The notes below the pieces were generated by a model. The model worked only from the letters and a program-made list of their open reading frames with translations, did no database searches and was not told the DNA's origin. From Sphingomonas sp. TDK1 (GTDB lineage Bacteria; Pseudomonadota; Alphaproteobacteria; Sphingomonadales; Sphingomonadaceae), in the NCBI RefSeq assembly GCF_001650735.1, contig NZ_LXVY01000007.1, positions 27,748 through 91,747 of the forward strand: DNA of 64,000 bases, written 5' to 3'. This document shows positions 44,712 through 52,690 of this stretch, piece by piece. A program made the translations under genes and the position numbers. How positions within the stretch are numbered: the first letter of the stretch is position 1; each line of letters begins with the position of its first letter.

Positions 44712-46934
44712 TCATTCCTCGCCGTCAGGATCGTCGCGCGGGGGATCGCGGCGGCGCCGATCGGCGTCGCTTCCAGGCACCGGGATTCGCACGTTGCGCG
44801 GAATCACGTCACGCGCTTCGCCTTCGGGCACCAGCTCGCGCACGCGGCCGAGATCGAGCTGCACGCCGTCCTGGTCGACCTGGACGCCCGCGTCGTTCAG
44901 TACCTCGTCCAGGCCGATGGCGTTCTCGTCGATCGCATTGTCATCCTCCACCGGCGCGACCGGCAGGGTCAGGCCGAGTGCGCGGACCATGAAGTCGCGC
45001 CAGATATGCGCAGGCAGGCCCCCGCCATAGGCACCCGATACCGGGCTGTTATCGTCATTGCCAATCCACACGCCGACCACGAGATCGCCCGCCCAGCCAA
45101 CGAACAGCGCGTCGCGCCCATCCTGGGTCGTGCCGGTTTTGCCGAATGCCGGGACCGGCAACGCCGCGGCGCGCGCGGTGCCCGATTGCACCACTGTGCC
45201 CAGCATCGAGCGCAGATCGTCGAGCAGCCGCTCGTCGAATCGGCTCGGGCCGCCCAGCCGCCGCGCCAGCCAGTCGTCGGCCGACTCCTCGGCATCCAGC
45301 CCGCGCGGGCGCACCGGATAGCTGCCGTTCGCCACGGCCGCATAGGCCGCGGTCAGCTCCAGCAGCGAACCGGTCGAAGTGCCCAGCGCGATAGAGGCAT
45401 CGTTGCCGAGCGGCGTCGAGATGCCGAGGTCGCGGGCCGCCTGGGTTACCCGTCCTACGCCAAGCTTCTGGATCAGACGGGCGGCGACGACGTTGCTCGA
45501 CTTGGCCATCGCCTGGCGCAGCGTGATACGGCCCGCATAGCGACCATCGCTGTTCGAGGGCTTCCAGTCACCGATCTGCACCGGCGTATCGTCGACCATC
45601 GTATCCGGCGTCATACCCGAGCGGAGTGCGGCAAGGTATACGAACAGCTTGAACGCCGAACCCGGCTGGCGACGGGCCTGAGTCGCGCGGTTGAACGGGC
45701 TGGCGGCGTAGTTGCGCCCGCCGACCATCGCGACGACCCGCCCGTCGGGGCGCATCGCCACCAACGCCACCTGCGTCTTGCCGAGGCCCGAGGCCTTGAT
45801 CACGCGCTCGGCAGCGCTCTGCAGCCGGGTGTCGAGCGTGGTCGTCACCGTCTGTTCGGTCGCCACGCCGCCCGCGCGGTCCCGCGCTTCGGGCAGTACC
45901 CAATCGGCGAAATAGGTACCGTTGGGCAGGGTCTCGTCGCTGTCCTGGACGTGCAGCACCGCCGGCCGCACGCGGCGCGCCTCGGCCTCGGTGATGAAGC
46001 CGGCTTCCTGCATCGCGCCGATCACCAGCCGCTGTCGCTCGCGCGCACCGTCGAGATTGCCGGTCGGCGCCAGCCGGCTCGGCGCCTTGACGAGGCCGGC
46101 GAGCAGCGCCGCCTGGCTCAGCGTCAGATGCTCGGGCGTGGTCGAGAAATAATGCTGGGCGGCGGCGCGCAGGCCGTACACGTTGTCGCCGAAATAGACG
46201 TTCGAGAGGTAGCGCGAGAGAATCTCGTCCTTGCTCAGCCAGCCCTCCAGCCAGAAGGCAATCAGCACTTCCTGCGCCTTGCGCCCGAAGGTGCGGCGCG
46301 AATTGAGGAAGGCGTTCTTCGCCAGCTGCTGGGTGATGGTGCTGCCGCCCTGCGAGCCGCCGCCCGAGCTGACATTATGGAACGCCGCACGTGCGATGCC
46401 GCGGGGATCGACGCCCCAATGGCTGTAGAAGCGCCGGTCCTCGATCGCGATGAACGCCTGGGCGACATGATCGGGCAGCTTGGCGACGTCTACCGGCTTG
46501 CCGATCACCGCGCCGCGCCGTGCGATCGGCGTGCCATCGGCTGCGAGCAGGGTGATCGAGGGCGGCGCGGGCGGCCGCAGCGACTTGGAGAGCGGCGCGG
46601 TGATCGCCAGCCAAGCGACCGCAGCGATGAACAGCAGGATGCACACGGCGAGGCCGCGGACGATCCATCGACCCCAGCGGATACGCCGCCGCGGGGAAGC
46701 GGCGGGGGGAAGATCGTCCCCGCTGTCGAACCCGCCGCCGGCACCGCCATGGCCGGGCCGGAACGGCTCGTGCGGCATGGTGTCTGCGCCCGTCGTCATG
46801 CCGGGTCGCCAGATCGGCTCACGCCGGTCGCGCCTGCCTTGCGGGCGCCAGCCCGTGGGTTGTGCCACATCGTCGTCGGCGCCATCGCGCCGCAACGGGA
46901 ATCGACTATCGGGGGAACCGGGCTCGCGCGCCAT
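44712..46934 (-). CDS. mrcA: Penicillin-binding protein 1A (bifunctional transglycosylase/transpeptidase)
   Basis: Class A PBP that polymerises and cross-links peptidoglycan. After an Arg-rich cytoplasmic stretch and one membrane helix (GLAVCILLFIAAVAWLAI), the GT51 domain shows EDRRFYSHWGVDPRGIARA and GSTITQQLAKN. The transpeptidase has the active serine in PGSAFKLFVYLAAL, the SSN triad in AKSSNVVAARL and GKTGTTQDGRDALFVGWAGD. An acidic and then Arg/Asp-rich tail of about 80 residues follows. The start is uncertain: MAREPG has a weak AAGG, and a shorter form could begin at 46799 (MTTGAD). Confidence 0.93.
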   Translation of the reverse strand: MAREPGSPDSRFPLRRDGADDDVAQPTGWRPQGRRDRREPIWRPGMTTGADTMPHEPFRPGHGGAGGGFDSGDDLPPAASPRRRIRWGRWIVRGLAVCILLFIAAVAWLAITAPLSKSLRPPAPPSITLLAADGTPIARRGAVIGKPVDVAKLPDHVAQAFIAIEDRRFYSHWGVDPRGIARAAFHNVSSGGGSQGGSTITQQLAKNAFLNSRRTFGRKAQEVLIAFWLEGWLSKDEILSRYLSNVYFGDNVYGLRAAAQHYFSTTPEHLTLSQAALLAGLVKAPSRLAPTGNLDGARERQRLVIGAMQEAGFITEAEARRVRPAVLHVQDSDETLPNGTYFADWVLPEARDRAGGVATEQTVTTTLDTRLQSAAERVIKASGLGKTQVALVAMRPDGRVVAMVGGRNYAASPFNRATQARRQPGSAFKLFVYLAALRSGMTPDTMVDDTPVQIGDWKPSNSDGRYAGRITLRQAMAKSSNVVAARLIQKLGVGRVTQAARDLGISTPLGNDASIALGTSTGSLLELTAAYAAVANGSYPVRPRGLDAEESADDWLARRLGGPSRFDERLLDDLRSMLGTVVQSGTARAAALPVPAFGKTGTTQDGRDALFVGWAGDLVVGVWIGNDDNSPVSGAYGGGLPAHIWRDFMVRALGLTLPVAPVEDDNAIDENAIGLDEVLNDAGVQVDQDGVQLDLGRVRELVPEGEARDVIPRNVRIPVPGSDADRRRRDPPRDDPDGEE

Positions 46935-46956
46935 TCCCACGCCTTAGCCGACTATC

Positions 46957-46976
46957 TGTGTTATCGCAATAACACA
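46957..46976. promoter_or_regulatory. Perfect 8-bp palindrome upstream of the PBP1A gene
   Basis: TGTGTTAT-CGCA-ATAACACA, AT-rich against its surroundings, 23 bases before the proposed PBP1A start. It lies between that gene and the HNH gene on the same strand. There is no T run on the minus strand, so an operator is more likely than a terminator. No known regulator is assigned. Confidence 0.45.
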
Positions 46977-47002
46977 CAGGGTTTTTGCGGAGGGAAGTTT
47001 GT

Positions 47003-47569
47003 TCAGGCCTCCAGCTCGATGTCCCAGTAGAGCCAGTCGCGCCAGGTTTCATGCAGGTGGTTGGGGGGGAAGCGCCTGCCGTGCTCCTGAAGCTGCCAGC
47101 TCGTCGGCCGGATCGGCTGGATGTAGAGCGGCATGCTGGCTTGCTGGGGGGTGCGGCCGCCTTTTTTGAGATTGCAGGGCGCGCAGGCGGTGGCGACATT
47201 TTCCCAGGTGGTGCGGCCGCCCTGGGCGCGGGGAATGACGTGGTCGAAAGTGAGATCGCGGTGCGATCCGCAATATTGGCAGGCGAACTTGTCGCGGAGA
47301 AACAGATTGAACCGGGTGAAGGCGGGGAACTGCGAAGGCTTCACATATTGTTTGAGCGCGATGACCGAAGGGAGCTTCAGCACCGCGCTGGGACTTCGAA
47401 CCTCGCGTTCGTAATAGGAGACCACGTCCACGCGTTCGAGAAAGATCGCTTTAATCGCCGTCTGCCAGGGCCACACGCTCAGGGGGTAATAGCTGAGCGG
47501 CGTGTAGTCGGCGTTCAGCACGAGCGCCGGGCACCCATCCGGATGGCGGATCAGATCGGGATGGTACAT
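47003..47569 (-). CDS. HNH endonuclease family protein
   Basis: A 188-residue protein with an N-terminal domain beginning MYHPDLIRHPDGCPALVLNA and a C-terminal HNH zinc-finger module. The module has CQYCG, then the catalytic HNH core LTFDHVIPRAQGGRTTWENV and the second Cys pair ACAPCN. Proteins of this architecture are common, solitary chromosomal genes in alphaproteobacteria, not restriction enzymes with a methylase partner; none is seen here. The start MYHPDL is preferred over a longer frame that adds 20 basic residues. It is divergent from gluQ across 99 bases. Confidence 0.88.
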   Translation of the reverse strand: MYHPDLIRHPDGCPALVLNADYTPLSYYPLSVWPWQTAIKAIFLERVDVVSYYEREVRSPSAVLKLPSVIALKQYVKPSQFPAFTRFNLFLRDKFACQYCGSHRDLTFDHVIPRAQGGRTTWENVATACAPCNLKKGGRTPQQASMPLYIQPIRPTSWQLQEHGRRFPPNHLHETWRDWLYWDIELEA

Positions 47570-47668
47570 GCAGAACCTCACCCTCGATTTCGGTGCCTCG
47601 CCTCTTGCGCAGAAGCGTGACGCCCGCATGACAGCATATGCCGCGACTCGCGGTCAAGAGCGGGATTC

Positions 47669-48511
47669 ATGAATATCCACACCCGATTTGCTCCGAGTCC
47701 TACCGGCCGCCTCCATCTCGGCCACGCCTTCTCCGCCCTCCAGGCGCACGATTTTGCGCGAGCGAAGGGCGGCGTTTTTACCCTGCGCGTCGAGGATATC
47801 GACGGCACGAGATCGCGGCCTGAACATGTGGCAGCCATTCTGGCGGATCTCGACTGGCTGGGGCTGGGATGGGACGAACCGCCGACCTTCCAGTCGCAGC
47901 GGCTGGGCCTGTACCAGGCCGCGCTCGATCGGCTGCGCGACATGGGCCTGCTCTATCCCTGTTTCTGCACCCGCGCCGACATCGCTGCGAGCCTCTCCGC
48001 GCCGCACGGTCCCGACGGCCCCCTCTACCCGGGTACCTGCCGCGGGCGCACCGATCCCGATCTGACCCGCCCTCATAGCTGGCGGCTGGACATGGGGTCG
48101 GCGGTCGCCCGTACGGGACCGCTCAGCTGGCACGATGCGCAGGTCGGCGTGGTGATCGCGGATCCGCGGAGCCACGGCGACGTGATCCTGGCCCGCAAGG
48201 ATGCGCCCGCAAGCTATCATCTCGCCGTGACGGTGGACGATGCAGCGCAGGGCATCACCCATGTCGTGCGGGGCGCGGATCTGTTCGCCGCCACCCATGT
48301 CCATCGGCTCCTCCAGGCGCTGCTGGATCTGCCGACGCCCTGCTATCGCCACCACGCGCTGCTCGCGGGGCCCGACGGCACGCGCCTTGCCAAGCGCCAC
48401 GGCGCACCGACGCTGGAGGCGCTGCGACTGGCGGGGGAAGACGGGCGGGCGCTGGCCGACAAACTGCGCAAAGGGGAAGTACCGATTGGCTTCGGGGCGA
48501 TCGAGGCGTAG
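47669..48511 (+). CDS. gluQ: Glutamyl-Q tRNA(Asp) synthetase
   Basis: A truncated GluRS paralogue that attaches glutamate to queuosine in tRNA(Asp). The 280-residue protein has the class I HIGH motif in RFAPSPTGRLHLGHAFSAL and VEDIDGTRSRPE. Its zinc cysteines are in LYPCFCTRADI and YPGTCRG, and the KMSKS-like region is GPDGTRLAKRHGAPTLEALR. It lacks the anticodon-binding domain, as expected. The HIG1-like gene follows after 9 bases. Confidence 0.95.
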   Translation: MNIHTRFAPSPTGRLHLGHAFSALQAHDFARAKGGVFTLRVEDIDGTRSRPEHVAAILADLDWLGLGWDEPPTFQSQRLGLYQAALDRLRDMGLLYPCFCTRADIAASLSAPHGPDGPLYPGTCRGRTDPDLTRPHSWRLDMGSAVARTGPLSWHDAQVGVVIADPRSHGDVILARKDAPASYHLAVTVDDAAQGITHVVRGADLFAATHVHRLLQALLDLPTPCYRHHALLAGPDGTRLAKRHGAPTLEALRLAGEDGRALADKLRKGEVPIGFGAIEA

Positions 48512-48520
48512 GGTATCGCG

Positions 48521-48748
48521 ATGTTGTTCCTCGCGATCCTGTTCCTCGCAGCGGTCCTGGCGACGCTGTTCTTCCTCATCAAGGGGCTGGTCAACATGGC
48601 CGGCACGACCACGCAGGACCTGGAAGGCGACGGCCCCAGCGAACGCGCGTTGCGGTCGAACAAGCTGATGCAGAAGCGCATCCTGTTCCAGGCGGTCGCG
48701 ATCGGCCTCGCCGCGCTGATCCTGCTGATCGCCTCGGCCAAGAGCTGA
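48521..48748 (+). CDS. HIG1-domain twin-helix membrane protein
   Basis: A 75-residue inner-membrane protein with two helices (LFLAILFLAAVLATLFFLIKGLV and ILFQAVAIGLAALILLIAS) linked by a polar loop containing RALRSNKLMQKRI, the (Q/I)x3Rx-type HIG1 signature region. HIG1 proteins act as accessory or supercomplex factors of cytochrome oxidase, so a respiratory link is plausible although the cox genes are 40 kb away. It starts 9 bases after gluQ. Confidence 0.82.
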   Translation: MLFLAILFLAAVLATLFFLIKGLVNMAGTTTQDLEGDGPSERALRSNKLMQKRILFQAVAIGLAALILLIASAKS

Positions 48749-48762
48749 GGACGCCCCCTTCC

Positions 48763-48799
48763 AACGCCGTCCTCCGGCTTCCACCGGAAGAAGGGCGTT
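48763..48799. terminator. Possible hairpin terminator between convergent genes
   Basis: Nested inverted arms AACGCC/GGCGTT and TCCGG/CCGGA in the 64-base gap between the convergent HIG1 and sorbosone-dehydrogenase-like genes. There is no clear T run, so the role in termination is tentative. Confidence 0.35.
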
Positions 48800-48812
48800 G
48801 ATGGCGTAGCGC

Positions 48813-50105
48813 TCAGCTGCCGCTGACCCGCCAGACGGTGTTGCCGAGATCGTCCGCGATGAGCAACGCACCCGTCTTGTCGAGGCCGAGGCCGACCGGG
48901 CGCCCATGCGCCTTTTCGCCGTCGACAAAGCCTGTGACCACGTCGACCGCCGTGCCGGAAGGACGCCCTTCGGCGAACGGCACATAGATGACCTTGTAGC
49001 CGTTGAGATGGCCACGATCCCAGCTGCCATGCTCGCCGATGAACGCACCCGAGCGCCACTGGGCGGGTAGCCCCGCTGCATTGGCCGAGAACACCATGCC
49101 CAGCGGCGCGACATGGCTGCTGAGGCCGTAATCCGGCTTGATCGCCTTGGCGACGAGGTCCGGCCGCTGCGGCTTGACCCGCGGGTCGACATGCTGGCCC
49201 CAATAGCTGTACGGCCAGCCATAGAAGCCGCCGTCGCGGACCGAGGTGAGATAGTCCGGCACCAGGTCCGGCCCCAGCTCGTCGCGCTCGTTGACCACCG
49301 TCCACAAGGTGTTGGTAAGCGGCTCGAACTGCAGGCCGTTCGGATTGCGCAGGCCGGTGCCGTAGAGCCGATAGGCGCCACTCGCGCGATCGACTTCCCA
49401 GATCGCGGCGCGACCGCGTTCCGCGTCCATGCCGTTCTCGGTGATGTTGCTGTTCGAGCCGACGCCGACATAGAGCTTGGTGCCGTCCGGGCTGGCGACG
49501 AGGCTCTTCGTCCAGTGGTGATCGATCGGGCCGCCGGGCAGGTCGAGCAATTTGGTGCCCGGTGCGGTGATGCGCGTCTGGCCGGTCTGGTACGGGAAGC
49601 GTAGAATCGCGTCGGTATTGGCGACGTACAGGTCGCCGCCGACCAGTGCGACGCCGAACGGCGAGTTGAGCCCGGTGATGAACTTGGTCTTCAGCTCCGG
49701 CACCCCGTCGCCATTCGCGTCGCGGAGCAGAAGGATGTCCATCCCCGCCTTGCCGCCGCCATGGGCATGCGCCTGGATGAGGTTCATCACCACGTCCTTG
49801 GGCCGGTGGATCGGCTCGGACGGGCCATCGGTCTCCACCACCAGCACGTCGCCATTGGGCAGGGTATAGACCGAGCGCGGCTTGGCGAGGCCGGTGGCAA
49901 AGGCCTGGACCTCCAGCCCGGCCGGCACCTTGGGCGCGCCGCTCCCCCAGGGGCTGGGCGGCACCACATGCATCGGCGGCACCAGATATTGCTGGACGGC
50001 CGGCAGCTTCGGATCGGCCCCGATCTGCTGCTGGGGATCGTCGCCCTTGCTGGCGCAACCGGCGAGTGCGAGCGTGGCGCCCGCGGCGAAAAGCATGGCG
50101 CGCAT
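48813..50105 (-). CDS. Sorbosone dehydrogenase-like beta-propeller lipoprotein
   Basis: A 430-residue lipoprotein: signal peptide with lipobox LALAGC (Cys at about residue 17), then a six-bladed propeller of the PQQ-dependent glucose/sorbosone dehydrogenase clan. Typical segments are GLAKPRSVYTLPNGDVLVVE, GLNSPFGVALVGGDLYVANT, GTGLRNPNGLQFEP and AFIGEHGSWDRGHLNGYKV. The substrate is unknown and PQQ use is inferred. Its ATG overlaps the stop of the upstream DUF2231 gene by one base (TGATG), so the two are co-translated. Confidence 0.88.
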   Translation of the reverse strand: MRAMLFAAGATLALAGCASKGDDPQQQIGADPKLPAVQQYLVPPMHVVPPSPWGSGAPKVPAGLEVQAFATGLAKPRSVYTLPNGDVLVVETDGPSEPIHRPKDVVMNLIQAHAHGGGKAGMDILLLRDANGDGVPELKTKFITGLNSPFGVALVGGDLYVANTDAILRFPYQTGQTRITAPGTKLLDLPGGPIDHHWTKSLVASPDGTKLYVGVGSNSNITENGMDAERGRAAIWEVDRASGAYRLYGTGLRNPNGLQFEPLTNTLWTVVNERDELGPDLVPDYLTSVRDGGFYGWPYSYWGQHVDPRVKPQRPDLVAKAIKPDYGLSSHVAPLGMVFSANAAGLPAQWRSGAFIGEHGSWDRGHLNGYKVIYVPFAEGRPSGTAVDVVTGFVDGEKAHGRPVGLGLDKTGALLIADDLGNTVWRVSGS

Positions 50106-50575
50106 CAGCGAAGGCCTCCGAAACGGCTTTGACGCAGCAGGATCGCACCCAGCCCGGCGGCCCCTGTCAGCACCAATACGGTCAGCACGGAGAGGATCAA
50201 GCCTGTCGGCATCGCGCCGTACGCATCGCGGCTATGGATAAAATTGTTGATCAACGCCAAGACCATGGCGACGGCATAGGCGATCGCATACGGCGTGAGC
50301 AGGCGATTGGCCCGCACCGCCGGCCGGGCGAGGTCGACCAGGCCGACAATCGCGCCGAGCGCGCCCAGCACCATCCCGCCGGCGAGGAGCCAGTCCGAGA
50401 AGTTCTTCCAGGCGATGTCATAGGTGCGGACATAGGCAATGTCCGTCACCATCGCGGCTAGGAAGCAGACAAAGGGCAGGCCGAGCACGATCGGATGCAG
50501 CGGCAGGCCATAGGCGCGGGTACGAAGCGGGACGGGATCGGGCACGGAACGTCTCCCCAGACGAGGCAGGTCCAT
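50105..50575 (-). CDS. DUF2231 membrane protein
   Basis: A 156-residue inner-membrane protein with four helices (IVLGLPFVCFLAAMVTDIAYV, WLLAGGMVLGALGAIVGLVDL, PYAIAYAVAMVLALINNFI, LILSVLTVLVLTGAAGLGAIL) and the family-typical GLPLHPIVLGLP before the first helix. Function unknown. It is the upstream partner of the sorbosone-dehydrogenase-like lipoprotein, to which it is coupled by a one-base overlap. This gene pair recurs in other proteobacteria as far as I recall, suggesting a shared periplasmic redox role. Confidence 0.85.
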   Translation of the reverse strand: MDLPRLGRRSVPDPVPLRTRAYGLPLHPIVLGLPFVCFLAAMVTDIAYVRTYDIAWKNFSDWLLAGGMVLGALGAIVGLVDLARPAVRANRLLTPYAIAYAVAMVLALINNFIHSRDAYGAMPTGLILSVLTVLVLTGAAGLGAILLRQSRFGGLR

Positions 50576-50658
50576 CGAACGGTCGCGCTTTCAAGGGGTT
50601 CCGTCGCATGCGCGGCAACGGTGCGGGTCGAGCCGTCGCGTCGATCCGGACGGCCGCG

Positions 50659-50691
50659 AAAAAGGCCCGCCTCCTTGCCGGAAGCGGGCCT
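50659..50691 (-). terminator. Rho-independent terminator of the DUF4167 gene
   Basis: On the minus strand, AGGCCCGC pairs with GCGGGCCT around a 13-base loop and is followed by TTTTT. It lies about 27 bases after the DUF4167 stop. Confidence 0.85.
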
Positions 50692-50717
50692 GTTTTCGGT
50701 ATCGGGTTCCGGTCGCC

Positions 50718-51569
50718 TCAGGCGGCGGGGGCCTCGGCCTCGTCGCTCTTGGTCGTGCGACGACGGCGCGGCTTCTTCGGTGCTTCCTCTTCCACTGCCG
50801 GCGCAGCATCGCTGCCGATCGCGGGCGGGAGGACGGCGGCATCGATGCCATGCGTTGCTTCGGCCTCGACCGGCGCTTCGCGACGCGGACGACCGCGACG
50901 ACGCGGCGCTGCTGCCTCGGGCGCCTCTTCGGCAACCGGCGCCTGGACGGCGACGGGCGCTTCTACCGGCGCGGCCTCGACCGCATGGCCGTTGGCGTGG
51001 CCGTTCGACGCGCCGTTGGTGCGCTCGCGACGGTCTTCGCGATAGCTGCGCTGCTCACGGGCTTCACGGGGCTCACGGGCCTCGCGCGGTTCGCGCTCCC
51101 CACGGGCTTCGCGCGGCTCGCGGGCCTCGCGCGGCTCGCGGTCACCACGCGGCTCACGGGCTTCACGCTCATAGCGGGGCTCGCGCTCGCGACGGGGCTG
51201 CTGCTGCTGGCGGGGCGCGTCGCCCTCGTCCTCGCGGCCGGCTTCGCCTTCCATCTCGAACTCTTCCTCGTCGCCGTCGAATTCCTCGCGCTGGCGGCGC
51301 TGCTGGTTCTGTTCTTCGAAGCGCGAGCGATTCTCGTTCAATACGCGGAAATAATGATCCGCGAACTGCAGATAATATTCGGCGTTGACGCGATCGCCCT
51401 GCATTTGTGCATCGCGCGCCAGGTTCTTGTATTTCTCAAGCAACTGGGCGGCATTACCACGGGCACGGTTATCGATCCGACTACCATTGCCCTGATTATT
51501 CGAGCTTCCGCCCTGGCGCTGTTGCTGGCCGCCCCGACCGCGACGGCGGCCGGCCTGACGATTGTTCAT
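50718..51569 (-). CDS. DUF4167 domain protein with Arg/Glu/Pro repeat region
   Basis: A 283-residue cytoplasmic protein. The N-terminal domain (about residues 36-80, GNAAQLLEKYKNLARDAQMQ and NAEYYLQFADHYFRVL) is the conserved DUF4167 helix pair, preceded by an Arg/Gly/Gln-rich leader. The rest is low complexity: an R-E-P-R-E-A repeat tract, then an Ala/Val/Pro-rich stretch with RRRGRPRR and KKPRRRRTTK. These basic patches suggest RNA or ribosome association. It is next to prmC, prfA and hisS, a conserved neighbourhood in alphaproteobacteria. The ATG is preferred to the adjacent TTG. Confidence 0.88.
   Translation of the reverse strand: MNNRQAGRRRGRGGQQQRQGGSSNNQGNGSRIDNRARGNAAQLLEKYKNLARDAQMQGDRVNAEYYLQFADHYFRVLNENRSRFEEQNQQRRQREEFDGDEEEFEMEGEAGREDEGDAPRQQQQPRREREPRYEREAREPRGDREPREAREPREARGEREPREAREPREAREQRSYREDRRERTNGASNGHANGHAVEAAPVEAPVAVQAPVAEEAPEAAAPRRRGRPRREAPVEAEATHGIDAAVLPPAIGSDAAPAVEEEAPKKPRRRRTTKSDEAEAPAA
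51055..51190 (-). repeat. In-frame short repeats encoding REPREA units
   Basis: Degenerate 12- to 18-base repeats inside the DUF4167 gene encode several copies of REPREA/REPRGD-like units. The tract is GC-rich and slippage-prone, so copy number may vary between strains. Confidence 0.75.
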
Positions 51570-51832
51570 CAAGGTCTCGTTGTCCTGTCTTTACAAAGCC
51601 GTCCGTCGATCCATCGAGGTTCCGGATGCAGGGTTACATTCGCGGGGGGTGCCGGGCGTGCCCAGAACCTTCCGCTTGCCACGGCCGCCGGACTGCAGCG
51701 GCACACATGACCATGGAGTCGGGCCTCAGCCCTTTATCTCAACAACTTGGTTGAAGGTGCCTCGCCCCGGCCTTCTTCTAGCCGCTGGCGTACCAATCTC
51801 CAAGCAGAAATATGTGACGTTTGCGCGTAGTT

Positions 51833-52648
51833 TCAATTCAGCCGGACCACGCGCGGGCGTCCACCCATGTCCTTATAGACGCTTGAAGACAGGCCCTGTT
51901 CCTGACCGAGCAAAGAAACCGCATCGCCTTGCGTCCATCCGATTTCGAGCAATGCCACGCCGCGGGGGGCGAGCAGGGCGGGAAGCGCGGGGACGATGCG
52001 GCGATAGTCGTCCAGCCCGTCGGCGCCAGCGAACAGGGCTTCGGCCGGTTCGTGGTCGAGCACCTGCGGGGGAAGGGGTTCGTCCGTCCCGATATAGGGC
52101 GGGTTGGCGAGGATCAGGTCGAACCTGCCTTCGATACCCGCGGTCCAGTCGCCCAGTCGGAATTCGGTGCGATCTGCCATGCCGAGCGCTTCCGCGTTGC
52201 GGCGGGCATAATCGAGCGCGGTTGTCGAGGCATCGATGCCGAGCCCCTGCGCCTGTGGCCACTCGGCCAGCGCGGCGAGCAGCAGCGTGCCGGGGCCGGT
52301 GCCGAGATCCAGGATGCGCGACGGCGCACGGTCGCCGAACCAGGCGAGCGCGGTTTCGATCAGCGTCTCGCTGTCCGGGCGCGGGATCAGCACGCCGGGG
52401 CCGACCGTGAGGTCGATCGTCCAGAAGGCGCGGGTGCCGGTGATATAGGCGATCGGCTCGTGGCTCAGGCGGCGCGCGACAAACGCGGCGAAGGTCTCGG
52501 GTGCGGGATCGTCCAGCCGGCCGAGCAACAGCCGGTCGCGGGTGGTGCCCAGGGCGTGCGCCATTAGCAGCTCCGCGTCGAGACGCGGGGTGTCGGAGAC
52601 CGCTTCGAGCTGGCGGGCGGCCTCCGCAAGGGCGGCGCGGATGCTCAC
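51833..52648 (-). CDS. prmC: Peptide chain release factor N5-glutamine methyltransferase
   Basis: Methylates the Gln of the GGQ motif in RF1 and RF2. The 271-residue protein has an N-terminal helical domain, RAFWTIDLTVGPGVLIPRPDSE, the SAM motif ILDLGTGPGTLLLAAL and the catalytic NPPY in LILANPPYIGTDEPL. It lies directly downstream of its substrate gene prfA, separated by 42 bases that hold a short palindrome. The 263-base gap toward the DUF4167 gene contains nothing I recognise. Confidence 0.96.
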   Translation of the reverse strand: MSIRAALAEAARQLEAVSDTPRLDAELLMAHALGTTRDRLLLGRLDDPAPETFAAFVARRLSHEPIAYITGTRAFWTIDLTVGPGVLIPRPDSETLIETALAWFGDRAPSRILDLGTGPGTLLLAALAEWPQAQGLGIDASTTALDYARRNAEALGMADRTEFRLGDWTAGIEGRFDLILANPPYIGTDEPLPPQVLDHEPAEALFAGADGLDDYRRIVPALPALLAPRGVALLEIGWTQGDAVSLLGQEQGLSSSVYKDMGGRPRVVRLN

Positions 52649-52666
52649 GGCAGGTTGCCCCCAAAT

Positions 52667-52687
52667 TCCTCCCCGTACCGGGGAGGA
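52667..52687. repeat. 21-base palindrome between prfA and prmC
   Basis: TCCTCCCCG-TAC-CGGGGAGGA, a perfect 9-bp stem with a 3-base loop. Its arms resemble the C-rich arms of the larger repeat near ispG, so it is probably a minimal copy of the same type of extragenic palindrome. It could form a hairpin in the prfA-prmC mRNA. Confidence 0.7.
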
Positions 52688-52690
52688 GTT

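Noticed and set aside
46799..46934. Treating the Arg-rich N-terminus of PBP1A as non-coding
   Set aside because: Both starts are possible. The upstream ATG has a weak ribosome site and a cytoplasmic charged leader is normal for class A PBPs, so I kept the longer form and noted the alternative.
47003..47569. HNH gene as part of a restriction-modification or defence system
   Set aside because: No methyltransferase, helicase, toxin-antitoxin or phage gene is adjacent; this architecture is a common solitary housekeeping-type HNH protein.
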